Positions 16,222 to 24,592 of a stretch of 56,657 nt of DNA are shown in pieces. Each line of letters opens with the position of its first letter. Position 1 is the first letter of the stretch. Origin of the DNA: CAYORM01 sp964406375 (GTDB taxonomy: Bacteria; Pseudomonadota; Alphaproteobacteria; DSM-16000; Inquilinaceae); the NCBI GenBank assembly GCA_964406375.1, contig CAYORM010000017.1, positions 1 through 56,657 of the forward strand, given 5' to 3'. Below the pieces are notes generated by a model that saw nothing but the letters and a program-made list of their open reading frames with translations, had not been told where the DNA came from and searched no databases. The position numbers were made by a program, and so were the translations under genes.

Positions 16222-17382
16222 TCAGGGTGCCGGCGCTTCCTCGGCAGGCTCCTCTGCGGGCTCATCCGCCGGCGCGTCCGAGGCCCCGGCGGCCGAGAGC
16301 TCGGCCTCGCGCATCAGGCCGGTGATGAAATCGCCGAGCTGCCGCGTTGCGGCGCTGGCGCGGTCCCGGTTGTCCGGCGTCGCCTGATGGAAGAACACCG
16401 TGTAGAAATTGTCGTCGAGCGTGAACAGCGCCGAGGCGAAGATCGGCTGGCCGTTGAGGGTGCAGGACAGCTCGGCGATCTTGGTGGCGTAGTTCGCCAT
16501 GATCAGCGCGTCCTCTTCCTCGACGGTCCAATCGGTCGGGCAGCCCGACTTCATGATGTCGAGATAGCGCTTGGCGAAGATGTCGATCTCGACCTCGTCA
16601 CCGCGCGGCTCCTGATGCAGCCCGCCGATGACGTCGCCGCTGTCGTCGAGCTCCCAGGCATGGTTGAGCTGCAGCGGGTCGCGACGGATCGAGCCCGGAT
16701 CGGCGACGCCGAAATCACTGAAGCCCGCCGCGTTCAGCAACCCGACGAGGTCCTGCAGTGTCATGCCGAAACCCTGGGCACCGATGATCTCGCCCTGGGG
16801 GCCCGGCTGGCTGCCCTGGCCGGCGCCGCCGGCGGCCGGCAGTTCGGCGATCAGCTCACGTGCCGCGACGATGCAGTCGTTCAGGGCCCGCAGCGCCGCC
16901 ATCGTGCCGGTCAGCGGGAAGCGGTATTCGCCCCGCGGCGTCGTGATGGTCGCGGTATTGCCGCGTGCCAGCGCGGTGAACAGCGCCTCGTTCGGCCCGG
17001 TCGGGATGACATAGGCCTCGGGCGAGCCGGGGATGATCTCGAAGGTCTCGTCGAAGGCCTCGTCCACCCGGACCCGTGCCTCGCCGGTCTCACCCTCGGT
17101 GAGGCCCCAGCCCTGGCGGATGATGCCGATGTTGAAGTTCATCGCCGGGTTCAGCGAGAACACCAGCACGGTATCGTCATAGGGGCGCGATACGCCGCAG
17201 TGACTGAACTGCTGATTGTCAGGCCGGCCGAAGGCGCCGCCCTGCCAGCCGCTGACATCGATGGTGAATTCCGGCGGCGCCGGGCGGGCCTCCGGGCCGG
17301 GGGCCCCGTCCTGCGCGACAGCGGGCGCCGCGATCGACAGGCTCAACAGCGCCACTCCGGCGCGGATCCACGAAAGGCGCAT
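16222..17382 (-). CDS. Secreted protein of unknown function with acidic Pro/Glu tail
   Basis: Predicted periplasmic protein, about 386 aa. A signal peptide (residues 1-24) ends in APAVAQ. The N-terminal domain (~35-170) has the pattern seen in alphaproteobacterial IalB/DUF1176-like exported proteins (SGWQGGAFG, FSHCGVSRPYDDTVLVF, PLTGTMAALRALNDCI), with a probable Cys pair. The C-terminal domain (~200-365) contains two more cysteines (SGCPTDW, LSCTLNG) and ends in an Ala/Glu/Pro tail. I took the ATG at 17382; a GTG lies one codon upstream. No enzymatic motif is seen. It shares its intergenic terminator region with the coiled-coil gene but is convergent to it. Confidence 0.75.
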   Translation of the reverse strand: MRLSWIRAGVALLSLSIAAPAVAQDGAPGPEARPAPPEFTIDVSGWQGGAFGRPDNQQFSHCGVSRPYDDTVLVFSLNPAMNFNIGIIRQGWGLTEGETGEARVRVDEAFDETFEIIPGSPEAYVIPTGPNEALFTALARGNTATITTPRGEYRFPLTGTMAALRALNDCIVAARELIAELPAAGGAGQGSQPGPQGEIIGAQGFGMTLQDLVGLLNAAGFSDFGVADPGSIRRDPLQLNHAWELDDSGDVIGGLHQEPRGDEVEIDIFAKRYLDIMKSGCPTDWTVEEEDALIMANYATKIAELSCTLNGQPIFASALFTLDDNFYTVFFHQATPDNRDRASAATRQLGDFITGLMREAELSAAGASDAPADEPAEEPAEEAPAP

Positions 17383-17547
17383 CACACTCGTCCATGAAGG
17401 TCAACAGGCGGCCGGGGCATCGGCCCGGGACGTCAGCGGGCATTCACCGGTGCCGCCGGGCGGTCGGAACACTCCGCCATGAGCCGGCGCGAGTCAATCC
17501 GACGATCCGGGGGGTACCCTGGGTACGCAGCGCCCCGTCCGCCGGCC

Positions 17548-18186
17548 TCAGCCGAAGCCCGGCAGCCAGATCGACACGAGGAGATAGGCGGCGAAGAGCA
17601 GCAGCAGCATGCCCGCCACCCGGTCGATCCACAGCAGCGCGCGGCGGGACAGCGCGTGGCCGGTCAGCAGGACGATGCTGCTGAGTGTCAGAAACCAGGC
17701 GAGCGAGCCGGCGATCACCCCGCCGACCAGCACCGCGCCATTGCCGAAGGACAGGGCATCCGGCAGGCCGATCGCCGTGAAGGCGGTGATGAAGGAGACC
17801 ACCGTCATCGGGTTGGTCAGCGTGAGAAGGAAGGAGGAGAGGGCGGCGCTCGAGGCGCCGGCGATCGACCGGCCGTTGTCGACCTCCTCCCGCGCGCGTC
17901 CGGCGGTGAGCAGAGTGTTGACGCCGAAGGCGGCAATGGCCACGGCGCCGATCAGATGCAGCGGCGTCTTCAGGCTGATGAGCCAATGGCCGAGCGCCAC
18001 CATGCCGAAGGCTGCGATGATGCCGTAGACGCCGTCGCCGAGGGCCGCGCCGATTCCGGTCATCGCCCCATGGGCGCGCCCGTAGACGAGGGTACGGCGG
18101 ATGCACAGGATGCCGATCGGTCCGACCGGTGCCGCGATGGCGACCCCCAGCGCGAAACCCTTCGCGAACAGGAACGGATCGATCAT
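17548..18186 (-). CDS. LysE/RhtB-family amino-acid exporter
   Basis: Inner-membrane efflux protein of about 212 aa with six hydrophobic helices. The N-terminal signature (ALGVAIAAPVGPIGILCIRRTL) and GIGAALGDGVYGIIAAFG match the family, as do SSFLLTLTNPMTVVSF and the C-terminal WIDRVAGMLLLLFAAYLL. The ATG at 18186 is chosen because the LysE N-terminus begins at MIDPFLFAKGF and an AGAGG site precedes it; the longer upstream reading is not family-like. A perfect 16-bp palindrome lies just upstream. The exported amino acid cannot be predicted. Confidence 0.9.
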   Translation of the reverse strand: MIDPFLFAKGFALGVAIAAPVGPIGILCIRRTLVYGRAHGAMTGIGAALGDGVYGIIAAFGMVALGHWLISLKTPLHLIGAVAIAAFGVNTLLTAGRAREEVDNGRSIAGASSAALSSFLLTLTNPMTVVSFITAFTAIGLPDALSFGNGAVLVGGVIAGSLAWFLTLSSIVLLTGHALSRRALLWIDRVAGMLLLLFAAYLLVSIWLPGFG

Positions 18187-18204
18187 GACACCTCTTCGGT
18201 CGCT

Positions 18205-18220
18205 CGCCCGGCGCCGGGCG
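18205..18220. repeat. 16-bp perfect palindrome upstream of the LysE-type exporter
   Basis: CGCCCGGCGCCGGGCG, perfectly self-complementary, in the 286-bp divergent region between the exporter and pccA, 19-34 bp before the exporter start. Could be an operator or just GC-rich dyad. The rest of this intergenic region holds no gene I can support. Confidence 0.4.
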
Positions 18221-18472
18221 GCCATCGAATAAAGGATCGGCGCGGCGAAACCAATCAGATGCGGGCAGATTGGGGGATTTCGACCTGCCGGGCGGTGAGG
18301 CGAGGGCATGGCGGCGGGCGACCGGCCGCGCCCCTCGAACCGGCCGCCGGCCGGCAGGGTTCCACCGCCTCGTGGCGCGGGAAGTATGCCGCTGTCGCGG
18401 CGGGTGGTTGAGATCGGCCGTCCGGCATGCTTCGATCCGCCGCGCTCGGAGCGGAGGAGGCGGCAGCACGGC

Positions 18473-20461
18473 ATGTTCCAGAAGATCCTGATCGCGAACC
18501 GGGGCGAGATCGCCTGCCGCATCATCCGCACCGCCCGGCGGATGGGGATCGCCACCGTCGCCGTTTATTCCGAGGCGGATGCCGACGCGCTGCATGTGGC
18601 GATGGCCGACGAGGCGGTGGCGATCGGACCGGCCGCGGCGGCACGCTCCTATCTCTCGATCGATGCGATCGTCGAGGCCTGCCGGCGGACCGGCGCTGAG
18701 GCCGTGCATCCGGGCTACGGCTTTCTGTCGGAAAACCCCGATCTGCGGCTGGCGCTCGAGGAGGCCGGGATCGCCTTTATCGGGCCTGACCCGCGCGCCA
18801 TCGCGGCGATGGGCGACAAGATCCGCTCGAAGGTGCTGGCCGAGGCGGCGGGTGTCTCAACCGTGCCCGGCCATCTGGAGCCGATCGCCGATGAAGAGGA
18901 GGCGGTCGCCATCTGCCGGCGGATCGGCTATCCGGTGATGCTGAAGGCTTCGGCCGGCGGCGGCGGCAAGGGGATGCGCATCGTCGCCGATGACAGGGAG
19001 GCCCGCGAGGGGTTCCGCACCGCCCGCAATGAAGCGCGTGCCGCCTTCGGCGATGATCGCGTCTTCGCCGAACGCTATATCGCGGCGCCGCGCCACATCG
19101 AGATCCAGGTCCTTGCCGACCGGCACGGGACGGTGCTGCATCTCGGCGAGCGCGAATGCTCGATCCAGCGCCGCCACCAGAAGGTCATAGAGGAGGCCCC
19201 CTCGCCGGTGGTCGATGCGGCGATGCGTCGTGCGATGGGCGAGCAGGCGGTCGCGCTGGCCCGCGCCGTCGATTATGTCTCGGCCGGCACGGTCGAGTTC
19301 ATCGTCGACCCCGACGGCGGCTTCTACTTCCTCGAGATGAACACCCGGCTGCAGGTCGAGCATCCGGTGTCCGAGGCGGTCACGGGGCTCGACATCGTCG
19401 AGTGGATGATCCGGATCGCAGCGGGCGAGCGGCTGCCTTTCACCCAGTCCGATATCGACTTCGACGGCTGGGCGATCGAGGCGCGGCTCTACGCCGAGGA
19501 TCCGTATCGCGGATTCCTGCCGTCGATCGGCCGGCTGTCGGTCTATCGACCGCCACAGGAGGTGGCAGCGGAGGACCGGCTGGTGCGGGTGGATGGCGGC
19601 GTCACCGAAGGCAGCGAGATCACCGTCCATTACGACCCGATGATCGCGAAGCTGATCGTCTGGGGCCGCGACCGAGCTGCTGCGATCGACGGGATGCGCG
19701 AGGCGCTGGATCGCTTCGTCGTCCGCGGCGTCGGCCACAACATCCCCTTCCTCGCCGCGATCATGCGCCATCCGCGCTTTGTCGCCGGCGATCTCGCCAC
19801 CACCTTCATCGCCGAGGCCTGGCCGCAGGGTTTCCGCGCCGGACCGCCGGAGGACGAGGCGGACAGGCGGGTCCTCGCCGCGGTCGCGGCCGCGCTGCTG
19901 CACAGGGCGGCGACGCGCGGCGATGACGCGCCCAGCGGCCCGCGGGTCCTCGTCCTCGCCGGCGAGGAGATGCCGGTCTCGATCGAGCCCGGTCCCGACG
20001 GAGCGACCGTCACCTTCGAGGGCGACGGGGACGACGCGCCGGCGTGTCACCTGGTCTCGGGCGATTGGTGGCCGGGCGAGCGGCTGTTCGATGGCGCGGT
20101 GGACGGCCGTCCGCTGGTGGTCCAGATCGATGCCCGGCCGATCGGCCTCGCCTTGGGCTGGGCGGGCTCGACCGTCGAGGCGATGCTGCTGACGCCACGC
20201 ACCGCCGCGTTGCGGGCGCTGATGCCGACACGGACGGCGGGTGATGCGGCCGGGCGTCTCGCCTCACCGATGCCCGGCCTGCTCGTCTCGATCGCCGTGG
20301 CCGAGGGGCAGGCGGTGCATGCCGGGCAGGAACTGGCAGTTGTCGAGGCGATGAAGATGGAGAACGTTCTCCGGGCGGAGCGTGACGGTGTGGTGCAGCG
20401 GATCCTGGCGCGGCCGGGCGACAGCCTCGCCGTCGATCAGGCGATCCTCGAATTCGGCTGA
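18473..20461 (+). CDS. pccA: Propionyl-/acetyl-CoA carboxylase alpha subunit (biotin carboxylase + BCCP)
   Basis: Carboxylates biotin and carries it to the beta subunit, giving methylmalonyl-CoA from propionyl-CoA. 662 aa: biotin carboxylase domain (~1-450: FQKILIANRGEIACRI, HPGYGFLSEN, ASAGGGGKGMR, EMNTRLQVEHPVSE), a linker domain (~500-590) and a biotinyl domain with VEAMKMEN (biotin Lys628). The C-terminal GDSLAVDQAILEFG is like alphaproteobacterial PccA. The ATG at 18473 is taken because the fold starts there and GGAGGAGG lies upstream; the ORF continues 165 bp further 5' without homology. The beta subunit pccB is not in the window. Substrate (propionyl versus another acyl-CoA) is inferred. 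Confidence 0.93.
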   Translation: MFQKILIANRGEIACRIIRTARRMGIATVAVYSEADADALHVAMADEAVAIGPAAAARSYLSIDAIVEACRRTGAEAVHPGYGFLSENPDLRLALEEAGIAFIGPDPRAIAAMGDKIRSKVLAEAAGVSTVPGHLEPIADEEEAVAICRRIGYPVMLKASAGGGGKGMRIVADDREAREGFRTARNEARAAFGDDRVFAERYIAAPRHIEIQVLADRHGTVLHLGERECSIQRRHQKVIEEAPSPVVDAAMRRAMGEQAVALARAVDYVSAGTVEFIVDPDGGFYFLEMNTRLQVEHPVSEAVTGLDIVEWMIRIAAGERLPFTQSDIDFDGWAIEARLYAEDPYRGFLPSIGRLSVYRPPQEVAAEDRLVRVDGGVTEGSEITVHYDPMIAKLIVWGRDRAAAIDGMREALDRFVVRGVGHNIPFLAAIMRHPRFVAGDLATTFIAEAWPQGFRAGPPEDEADRRVLAAVAAALLHRAATRGDDAPSGPRVLVLAGEEMPVSIEPGPDGATVTFEGDGDDAPACHLVSGDWWPGERLFDGAVDGRPLVVQIDARPIGLALGWAGSTVEAMLLTPRTAALRALMPTRTAGDAAGRLASPMPGLLVSIAVAEGQAVHAGQELAVVEAMKMENVLRAERDGVVQRILARPGDSLAVDQAILEFG

Positions 20462-20469
20462 GCGCCGCC

Positions 20470-20931
20470 ATGCCCCGGCCGGCCGCCGATCCCGATCCGG
20501 GCGCCGAGGCGCGGCACCGCTTCTTCGCCGAGACGATGGAGGGCGCGGCGCGGCGGGGCGGTGGCGACGGGGCGGGCGTCGGCGAGCACGCCCAGGCGCT
20601 CCTGGTCGAGCTGGAGACGGTCTTCGCCGCCGGGGCCTTCGTCGCGACGGTGCTGCTGGCGGCGGCCGTGATCGAATCCCATCTCCGCGAACGGGCGGCG
20701 CACCGGGGTGTCGCCGACCCGCTGCTCAACGCCCGCGCCCTGTTCGCCGAAAGCGGGCTGGACGCGCGGTTCGACGAGCTGCGCCGGACGCGCAACCGCT
20801 GGCTGCATCAGGTCGACCCGCCGGCGCTGACCGTCGACATGCATTGGTTCGAGGCCGACTCGCTGGAGGCGGAGGCACGGGACGCCATCGGCCTCGTCGC
20901 CGAGGCGCTCTATCAGGGACATCCGCGATGA
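20470..20931 (+). CDS. Small HEPN-like (DUF4145-like) helical protein
   Basis: Unknown 153-aa cytoplasmic protein, nearly all helical. Residues ~44-75 (LLVELETVFAAGAFVATVLLAAAVIESHLRE) followed by ELRRTRNRWLH resemble the HEPN/DUF4145 layout. RNRWLH (108-113) fits the RxxxxH motif of HEPN ribonucleases, but a structural HEPN without activity is equally possible. It starts 8 bp after pccA and overlaps the acylphosphatase start (ATGA), so the three form one transcription unit. No nucleotidyltransferase antitoxin gene is adjacent, which argues against a standard HEPN/MNT toxin pair. Confidence 0.7.
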   Translation: MPRPAADPDPGAEARHRFFAETMEGAARRGGGDGAGVGEHAQALLVELETVFAAGAFVATVLLAAAVIESHLRERAAHRGVADPLLNARALFAESGLDARFDELRRTRNRWLHQVDPPALTVDMHWFEADSLEAEARDAIGLVAEALYQGHPR

Positions 20932-21221
20932 GCGACAGGCTTTGCGTGACACTGAGGATCGAAGGGCGGGTCCAGGGTGTCGGCTATCGGGACTGGCTGG
21001 TCGGGACGGTCGAACGCGTCGCCGGCGGGCAGGTCGATGGCTGGGTGAGGAACCGCGCCGACGGTACGGTGGAGGCGCTGCTCGCAGGGCCGGCCGGTCT
21101 GGTGAATGCGATCGTGGCGCGCTGCACCGATGGCCCGCCCGCCGCCCGGGTCGACGCCGTCCGCTCGACGCCGGCCGATCCGCCCGAGGAGCCCGGTTTC
21201 AGGCGGCGTCCGTCGCTCTGA
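20928..21221 (+). CDS. acyP: Acylphosphatase
   Basis: Hydrolyses acyl phosphates such as acetyl phosphate and 1,3-bisphosphoglycerate. 97 aa with the phosphate-binding loop GRVQGVGYR (catalytic Arg21) and the catalytic Asn42 in GWVRNRADGTVEAL. The ATG overlaps the previous stop. Its last 23 bases overlap the 3' end of the convergent lipB gene. Confidence 0.94.
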   Translation: MSDRLCVTLRIEGRVQGVGYRDWLVGTVERVAGGQVDGWVRNRADGTVEALLAGPAGLVNAIVARCTDGPPAARVDAVRSTPADPPEEPGFRRRPSL

Positions 21222-21909
21222 GCTGCGGTGCGAGCGGCCCCATCTCGCCGCCGGGACCGAAAACCGCCGTCCAGCTTTCCTTCAGCGCCAGGTCGACGTC
21301 CTCCATCGTCACCGGCAGGCCGAGCGCGGTGAGCGAGGTGACGCCGTATTGCGAGAGGCCGCAGGGCACGATGCCGTCGAAATGGCTGAGATCGGGATCG
21401 ACGTTCAGCGAGACGCCGTGGAACGTCACCCAGCGCCGGATGCGCACGCCGATTGCGGCGATCTTCTCCTCGCGCCCGCCATGGACGACCCAGATTCCGA
21501 CCCGTCCCTCGCGCCGCTCGCCGCGGATCTGGAAGAGGGCCAGCGTGCGGATCAGCCAGTCCTCGAGCGCATGGACGTAGAGCCGGACATCGGCCGGGCG
21601 GCGCTTGAGGTCGAGCATGACATAGGCCACGCGCTGGCCGGGGCCGTGATAGGTGAACTGGCCGCCGCGGCCGGTCTGGAAGACGGGAAAGCGGCTCGGC
21701 GCCAGAAGGTCTTCGGGTCTCGCGGAGGTGCCGGCGGTGTAGAGCGGCGGATGCTCGAGCAGCCAGACCGTCTCGGGTGCGCCGGCGTCGCGGATCGCTG
21801 CGACGCGCTCATCCATCGCCGCCAGCGCCTCCGGATAGGGCACCGGTGCGTCTGACAGCCGCCATTCGACCGGGGTGTCGTCGATGATGATGCGCTCGCT
21901 TGATCCCAT
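21199..21909 (-). CDS. lipB: Octanoyl-ACP:protein octanoyltransferase
   Basis: Transfers octanoate from ACP to lipoyl domains, the first step of lipoate synthesis, in the cytoplasm. 236 aa with LLEHPPLYTAG, GRGGQFTYHGPGQ, the Lys in EEKIAAIGV (Lys149) and the nucleophile in GIVPCGLSQYG (Cys183). The start codon sits at the centre of a perfect 14-bp palindrome (21902-21915). Convergent with acyP and overlapping it by 23 bp. Confidence 0.95.
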   Translation of the reverse strand: MGSSERIIIDDTPVEWRLSDAPVPYPEALAAMDERVAAIRDAGAPETVWLLEHPPLYTAGTSARPEDLLAPSRFPVFQTGRGGQFTYHGPGQRVAYVMLDLKRRPADVRLYVHALEDWLIRTLALFQIRGERREGRVGIWVVHGGREEKIAAIGVRIRRWVTFHGVSLNVDPDLSHFDGIVPCGLSQYGVTSLTALGLPVTMEDVDLALKESWTAVFGPGGEMGPLAPQLRATDAA

Positions 21910-21928
21910 GGGATCGATCTGCTATCCC
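21900..21928 (+). promoter_or_regulatory. Candidate sigma70 promoter for tRNA-Leu
   Basis: TTGATC (21900-21905), 17-bp spacer, TATCCC (21923-21928) with an upstream TGC extension. It lies about 75 bp before the tRNA. Moderate match only, and it overlaps the lipB start region. Confidence 0.3.
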
Positions 21929-22002
21929 CCCGATCCGCGGAAGACAAGCGGCAAGGTCCGGGCCCGCCCGGCTCCCCCGCCCGTCCCCCGCGAGAGTGCG
22001 AT

Positions 22003-22089
22003 GCGGTCGTGGCGGAATTGGTAGACGCGCAGCGTTGAGGTCGCTGTGGGCTAACCCCCGTGGAAGTTCGAGTCTTCTCGACCGCACCA
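22003..22089 (+). tRNA. tRNA-Leu (anticodon GAG)
   Basis: Acceptor stem GCGGTCG / CGACCGC, discriminator A, and encoded CCA (22087-22089). The anticodon stem CAGCG/CGCTG encloses loop TTGAGGT, giving anticodon GAG (22037-22039), which reads CUC/CUU. A long variable arm (class II) and a T arm with GAAGTTCGAGTCTTC confirm leucine type. No integrase or attachment duplication follows. Confidence 0.96.
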
Positions 22090-22125
22090 TTCACCGGCCC
22101 GCCTGTGGCGGCCGGTACCGGATCG

Positions 22126-22156
22126 AAGGCCCGCCCCCGTGGCGGGCCTTTCGCTT
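22126..22156 (+). terminator. Terminator after tRNA-Leu
   Basis: Perfect 10-bp stem AAGGCCCGCC (22126-22135) / GGCGGGCCTT (22141-22150), 5-nt loop, then TCGCTT. Lies 37 bp after the tRNA and before maeB. Confidence 0.65.
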
Positions 22157-22193
22157 CAACGGCCGTGCCCTCGGTTTGTGATTCCGCCCGGCC

Positions 22194-22223
22194 TTCCCGT
22201 TCCGTACCGTGCTGGCCTATAAG
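22194..22223 (+). promoter_or_regulatory. Candidate promoter of maeB
   Basis: TTCCCG (22194-22199), 18-bp spacer, TATAAG (22218-22223), 30 bp before the chosen ATG. The -10 is good and the -35 weak. Confidence 0.35.
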
Positions 22224-22253
22224 GTGCGCCCCCGCGACCTGCCGAGTGCTCCG

Positions 22254-24590
22254 ATGTCCAGCGACCTGCGCGACGCCGCGCTCGACTATCATCGTCTGCC
22301 GACGCCCGGGAAGATCAGCGTCACGCCCTCGAAGCCGCTGACCACGCAGCGGGATCTGGCGCTCGCCTATTCGCCCGGCGTCGCCGCCGCCTGCGAGGCG
22401 ATCGCCCGTGATCCGGCCGAGGCGTCGACGCTGACCAGCCGCGGCAATCTCGTCGCCGTGATCTCCAACGGCACCGCGGTGCTGGGCCTGGGGAATATCG
22501 GCCCGCTCGCCGCCAAGCCGGTGAGGGAGGGCAAGGGCGTCGGTTTCAAGAAATTCGCGGGGATCGCCGTGGTCGACATCGAGGTGGCCGGGACCGGGCC
22601 GGACCAGATCGTCGCTGCCGTAGCCGCGCTCGAGCCGACCTTCGGCGGCATCAATCTCGAGGACATCAAGGCGCCGGAATGCTTCGAGGTCGAGGAGAAA
22701 CTCCGCGCCCGGATGAAGATCCCGGTCTTCCACGACGACCAGCACGGAACGGCGATCATCGTCGCCGCGGCGATCACCAACGCGCTGCGCATCGTCGGCA
22801 AGGATCTCGCCGAGGTGAAACTGGTGGCGAGCGGCGCCGGTGCGGCGGCACTCGCTTGTCTCGACCTGCTTGTCACCATGGGCCTGCCGCGCGAGGCGAT
22901 CTGGGTCACCGACATCGCCGGTGTCGTCTATGAGGGCCGGACCGAGCTGATGGATGCGCGCAAGGGCCGCTACGCCCGTCCGACCGAGGCGCGCACGCTG
23001 AGCGAGGTGATCGAAGGGGCCGACATCTTCCTCGGCCTGTCGGCAGGCGGCGTGCTGACGCCCGAGATGGTCGACCGGATGGCGCAGCGCCCGATCGTGC
23101 TGGCGCTCGCCAATCCCAACCCCGAGATCATGCCGGATGCCGTCAAGGCGGTGCGGCCGGACGCGATCGTGGCGACGGGGCGGTCGGATTTTCCCAACCA
23201 GGTCAACAACGTCCTGTGCTTCCCCTTCATTTTCCGCGGCGCGCTCGACGTCGGCGCGACGACGATCAACGAGGCGATGAAGATCGCGGCGGTCAAGGCG
23301 ATCGCCGATCTCGCGCTCGAGGAGGGGTCGGACATCGTCGCGACCGCCTATGAGAACAACGAGACGAATTTCGGGCCCGACTACATCATCCCCAAGCCCT
23401 TCGATCCGCGGCTGATCGTGCGGATCGCGCCGGCGGTGGCCCGGGCGGCGATGGAATCGGGTGTCGCGACGCGGCCGATCGCCGATTTCTCCGCCTATGT
23501 CGAGCGGCTGCAGGATTTCGTCTTCCGCTCGAGCCTGATCATGCGGCCGGTGTTCCTGCGCGCGCGCGAGGAGCCCAAGCGCGTCGCCTATGCCGAGGGC
23601 GAGGACGAGCGCGTGCTGCGTGCCGCCCAGATCGTTCTCGACGACAAGCTCGCCCGCCCGGTGCTGATCGGCCGGCGCGAGGTCGTCGAACGGCGCATCG
23701 AGAAGCTCGGGCTGCGGCTGAGGATCGACCGCGATGTCGAGCTCGTCGATCCGCAATCCGACCCGCGCTACCCCGAATACTGGCGCCTCTACCACAATCT
23801 GCTCGCGCGGCGCGGTGTCTCGCCCGATGTGGCGCGGACGGTCGTGCGCACCAACACCACGGTGATCGCGGCCCTGATGGTGCAGAAGCAGGAGGCCGAT
23901 GCGATGATCTGCGGCACCTATGGCGGGTACCGCGAGCATCTGCGTCACGTCCTCGGGGTGATCGGCCTCAAGCCCGGTGTGTGTTCGCCGGCGGCGATGA
24001 GCGCGGCGGTGCTGCCGCGCGGCACCTTCTTCTTCGCCGACACCTACATCAATCCCGACCCGACGCCGGAGCAGATCGCCGAGACGACGATCCTCGCCGC
24101 CGAGGAGCTGCGGCGCTTCGGCATCCCGCCCAAGGTGGCGCTGCTGTCGCACAGCAATTTCGGGACGATGGATGGGCCGTCGCCGGTGAAGATGCGGCGG
24201 GCCCTCGACATCGTCCGCGAGCGCCAGCCCGACCTCGAGGTCGACGGCGAGATGCATTCCGACTCGGCGCTGAGCGAGACGATCCGGCGTCGGCTCTATC
24301 CCGACAGCCGCCTCACCGGTGCGGCGAACCTGCTCGTCATGCCGTCGCTCGACGCCGCCAACATCGCCTTCAACCTCCTGAAAGTGCTGGGCGAGGCGGT
24401 GACGATCGGACCGCTGCTGCTCGGCGGCGCGCGGCCCGCCCATATCGTCACCCCATCGGTGAGCGTCCGCGGCCTCGTGAATGTCAGCGCGATCGCCTCG
24501 GTCGAGGCACAGACGGCTGGTGCCGTCTGCCCGATCGACCGTGCCGCACGCCGCGCCGCCCACGCAGTTCTTGAAGCGATGGAGAGCTGA
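22254..24590 (+). CDS. maeB: NADP-dependent malic enzyme with phosphotransacetylase-like domain
   Basis: Oxidatively decarboxylates malate to pyruvate with NADP. 778 aa in the MaeB two-domain form. The malic enzyme domain (~1-430) has LALAYSPGVAAAC, FKKFAGIAVVDIEV, NLEDIKAPECF, VFHDDQHGTAI and ALANPNPEI. A phosphate acetyltransferase-like regulatory domain (~445-778) has GEDERVLRAAQI, ICGTYGGYREHL, FADTYINPDPT and HSNFGTMDGPSP. It is known to bind acetyl-CoA as an allosteric inhibitor in relatives. The ATG at 22254 is preferred; an in-frame GTG lies 45 bp upstream. Followed immediately by mgtE. Confidence 0.96.
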   Translation: MSSDLRDAALDYHRLPTPGKISVTPSKPLTTQRDLALAYSPGVAAACEAIARDPAEASTLTSRGNLVAVISNGTAVLGLGNIGPLAAKPVREGKGVGFKKFAGIAVVDIEVAGTGPDQIVAAVAALEPTFGGINLEDIKAPECFEVEEKLRARMKIPVFHDDQHGTAIIVAAAITNALRIVGKDLAEVKLVASGAGAAALACLDLLVTMGLPREAIWVTDIAGVVYEGRTELMDARKGRYARPTEARTLSEVIEGADIFLGLSAGGVLTPEMVDRMAQRPIVLALANPNPEIMPDAVKAVRPDAIVATGRSDFPNQVNNVLCFPFIFRGALDVGATTINEAMKIAAVKAIADLALEEGSDIVATAYENNETNFGPDYIIPKPFDPRLIVRIAPAVARAAMESGVATRPIADFSAYVERLQDFVFRSSLIMRPVFLRAREEPKRVAYAEGEDERVLRAAQIVLDDKLARPVLIGRREVVERRIEKLGLRLRIDRDVELVDPQSDPRYPEYWRLYHNLLARRGVSPDVARTVVRTNTTVIAALMVQKQEADAMICGTYGGYREHLRHVLGVIGLKPGVCSPAAMSAAVLPRGTFFFADTYINPDPTPEQIAETTILAAEELRRFGIPPKVALLSHSNFGTMDGPSPVKMRRALDIVRERQPDLEVDGEMHSDSALSETIRRRLYPDSRLTGAANLLVMPSLDAANIAFNLLKVLGEAVTIGPLLLGGARPAHIVTPSVSVRGLVNVSAIASVEAQTAGAVCPIDRAARRAAHAVLEAMES

Positions 24591-24592
24591 GC

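Noticed and set aside
17505..17545. GGGTACCCTGGGTACG repeat after the LysE gene
   Set aside because: Short and isolated; no T-run, no flanking element, and no function I can support.
18308..18472. 55-codon 5' extension of pccA
   Set aside because: Arg/Pro-rich without homology; the carboxylase fold begins at 18473.
22003..22253. tRNA-Leu as integration site of a mobile element
   Set aside because: No integrase, no repeated tRNA 3' end, and ordinary housekeeping genes on both sides.
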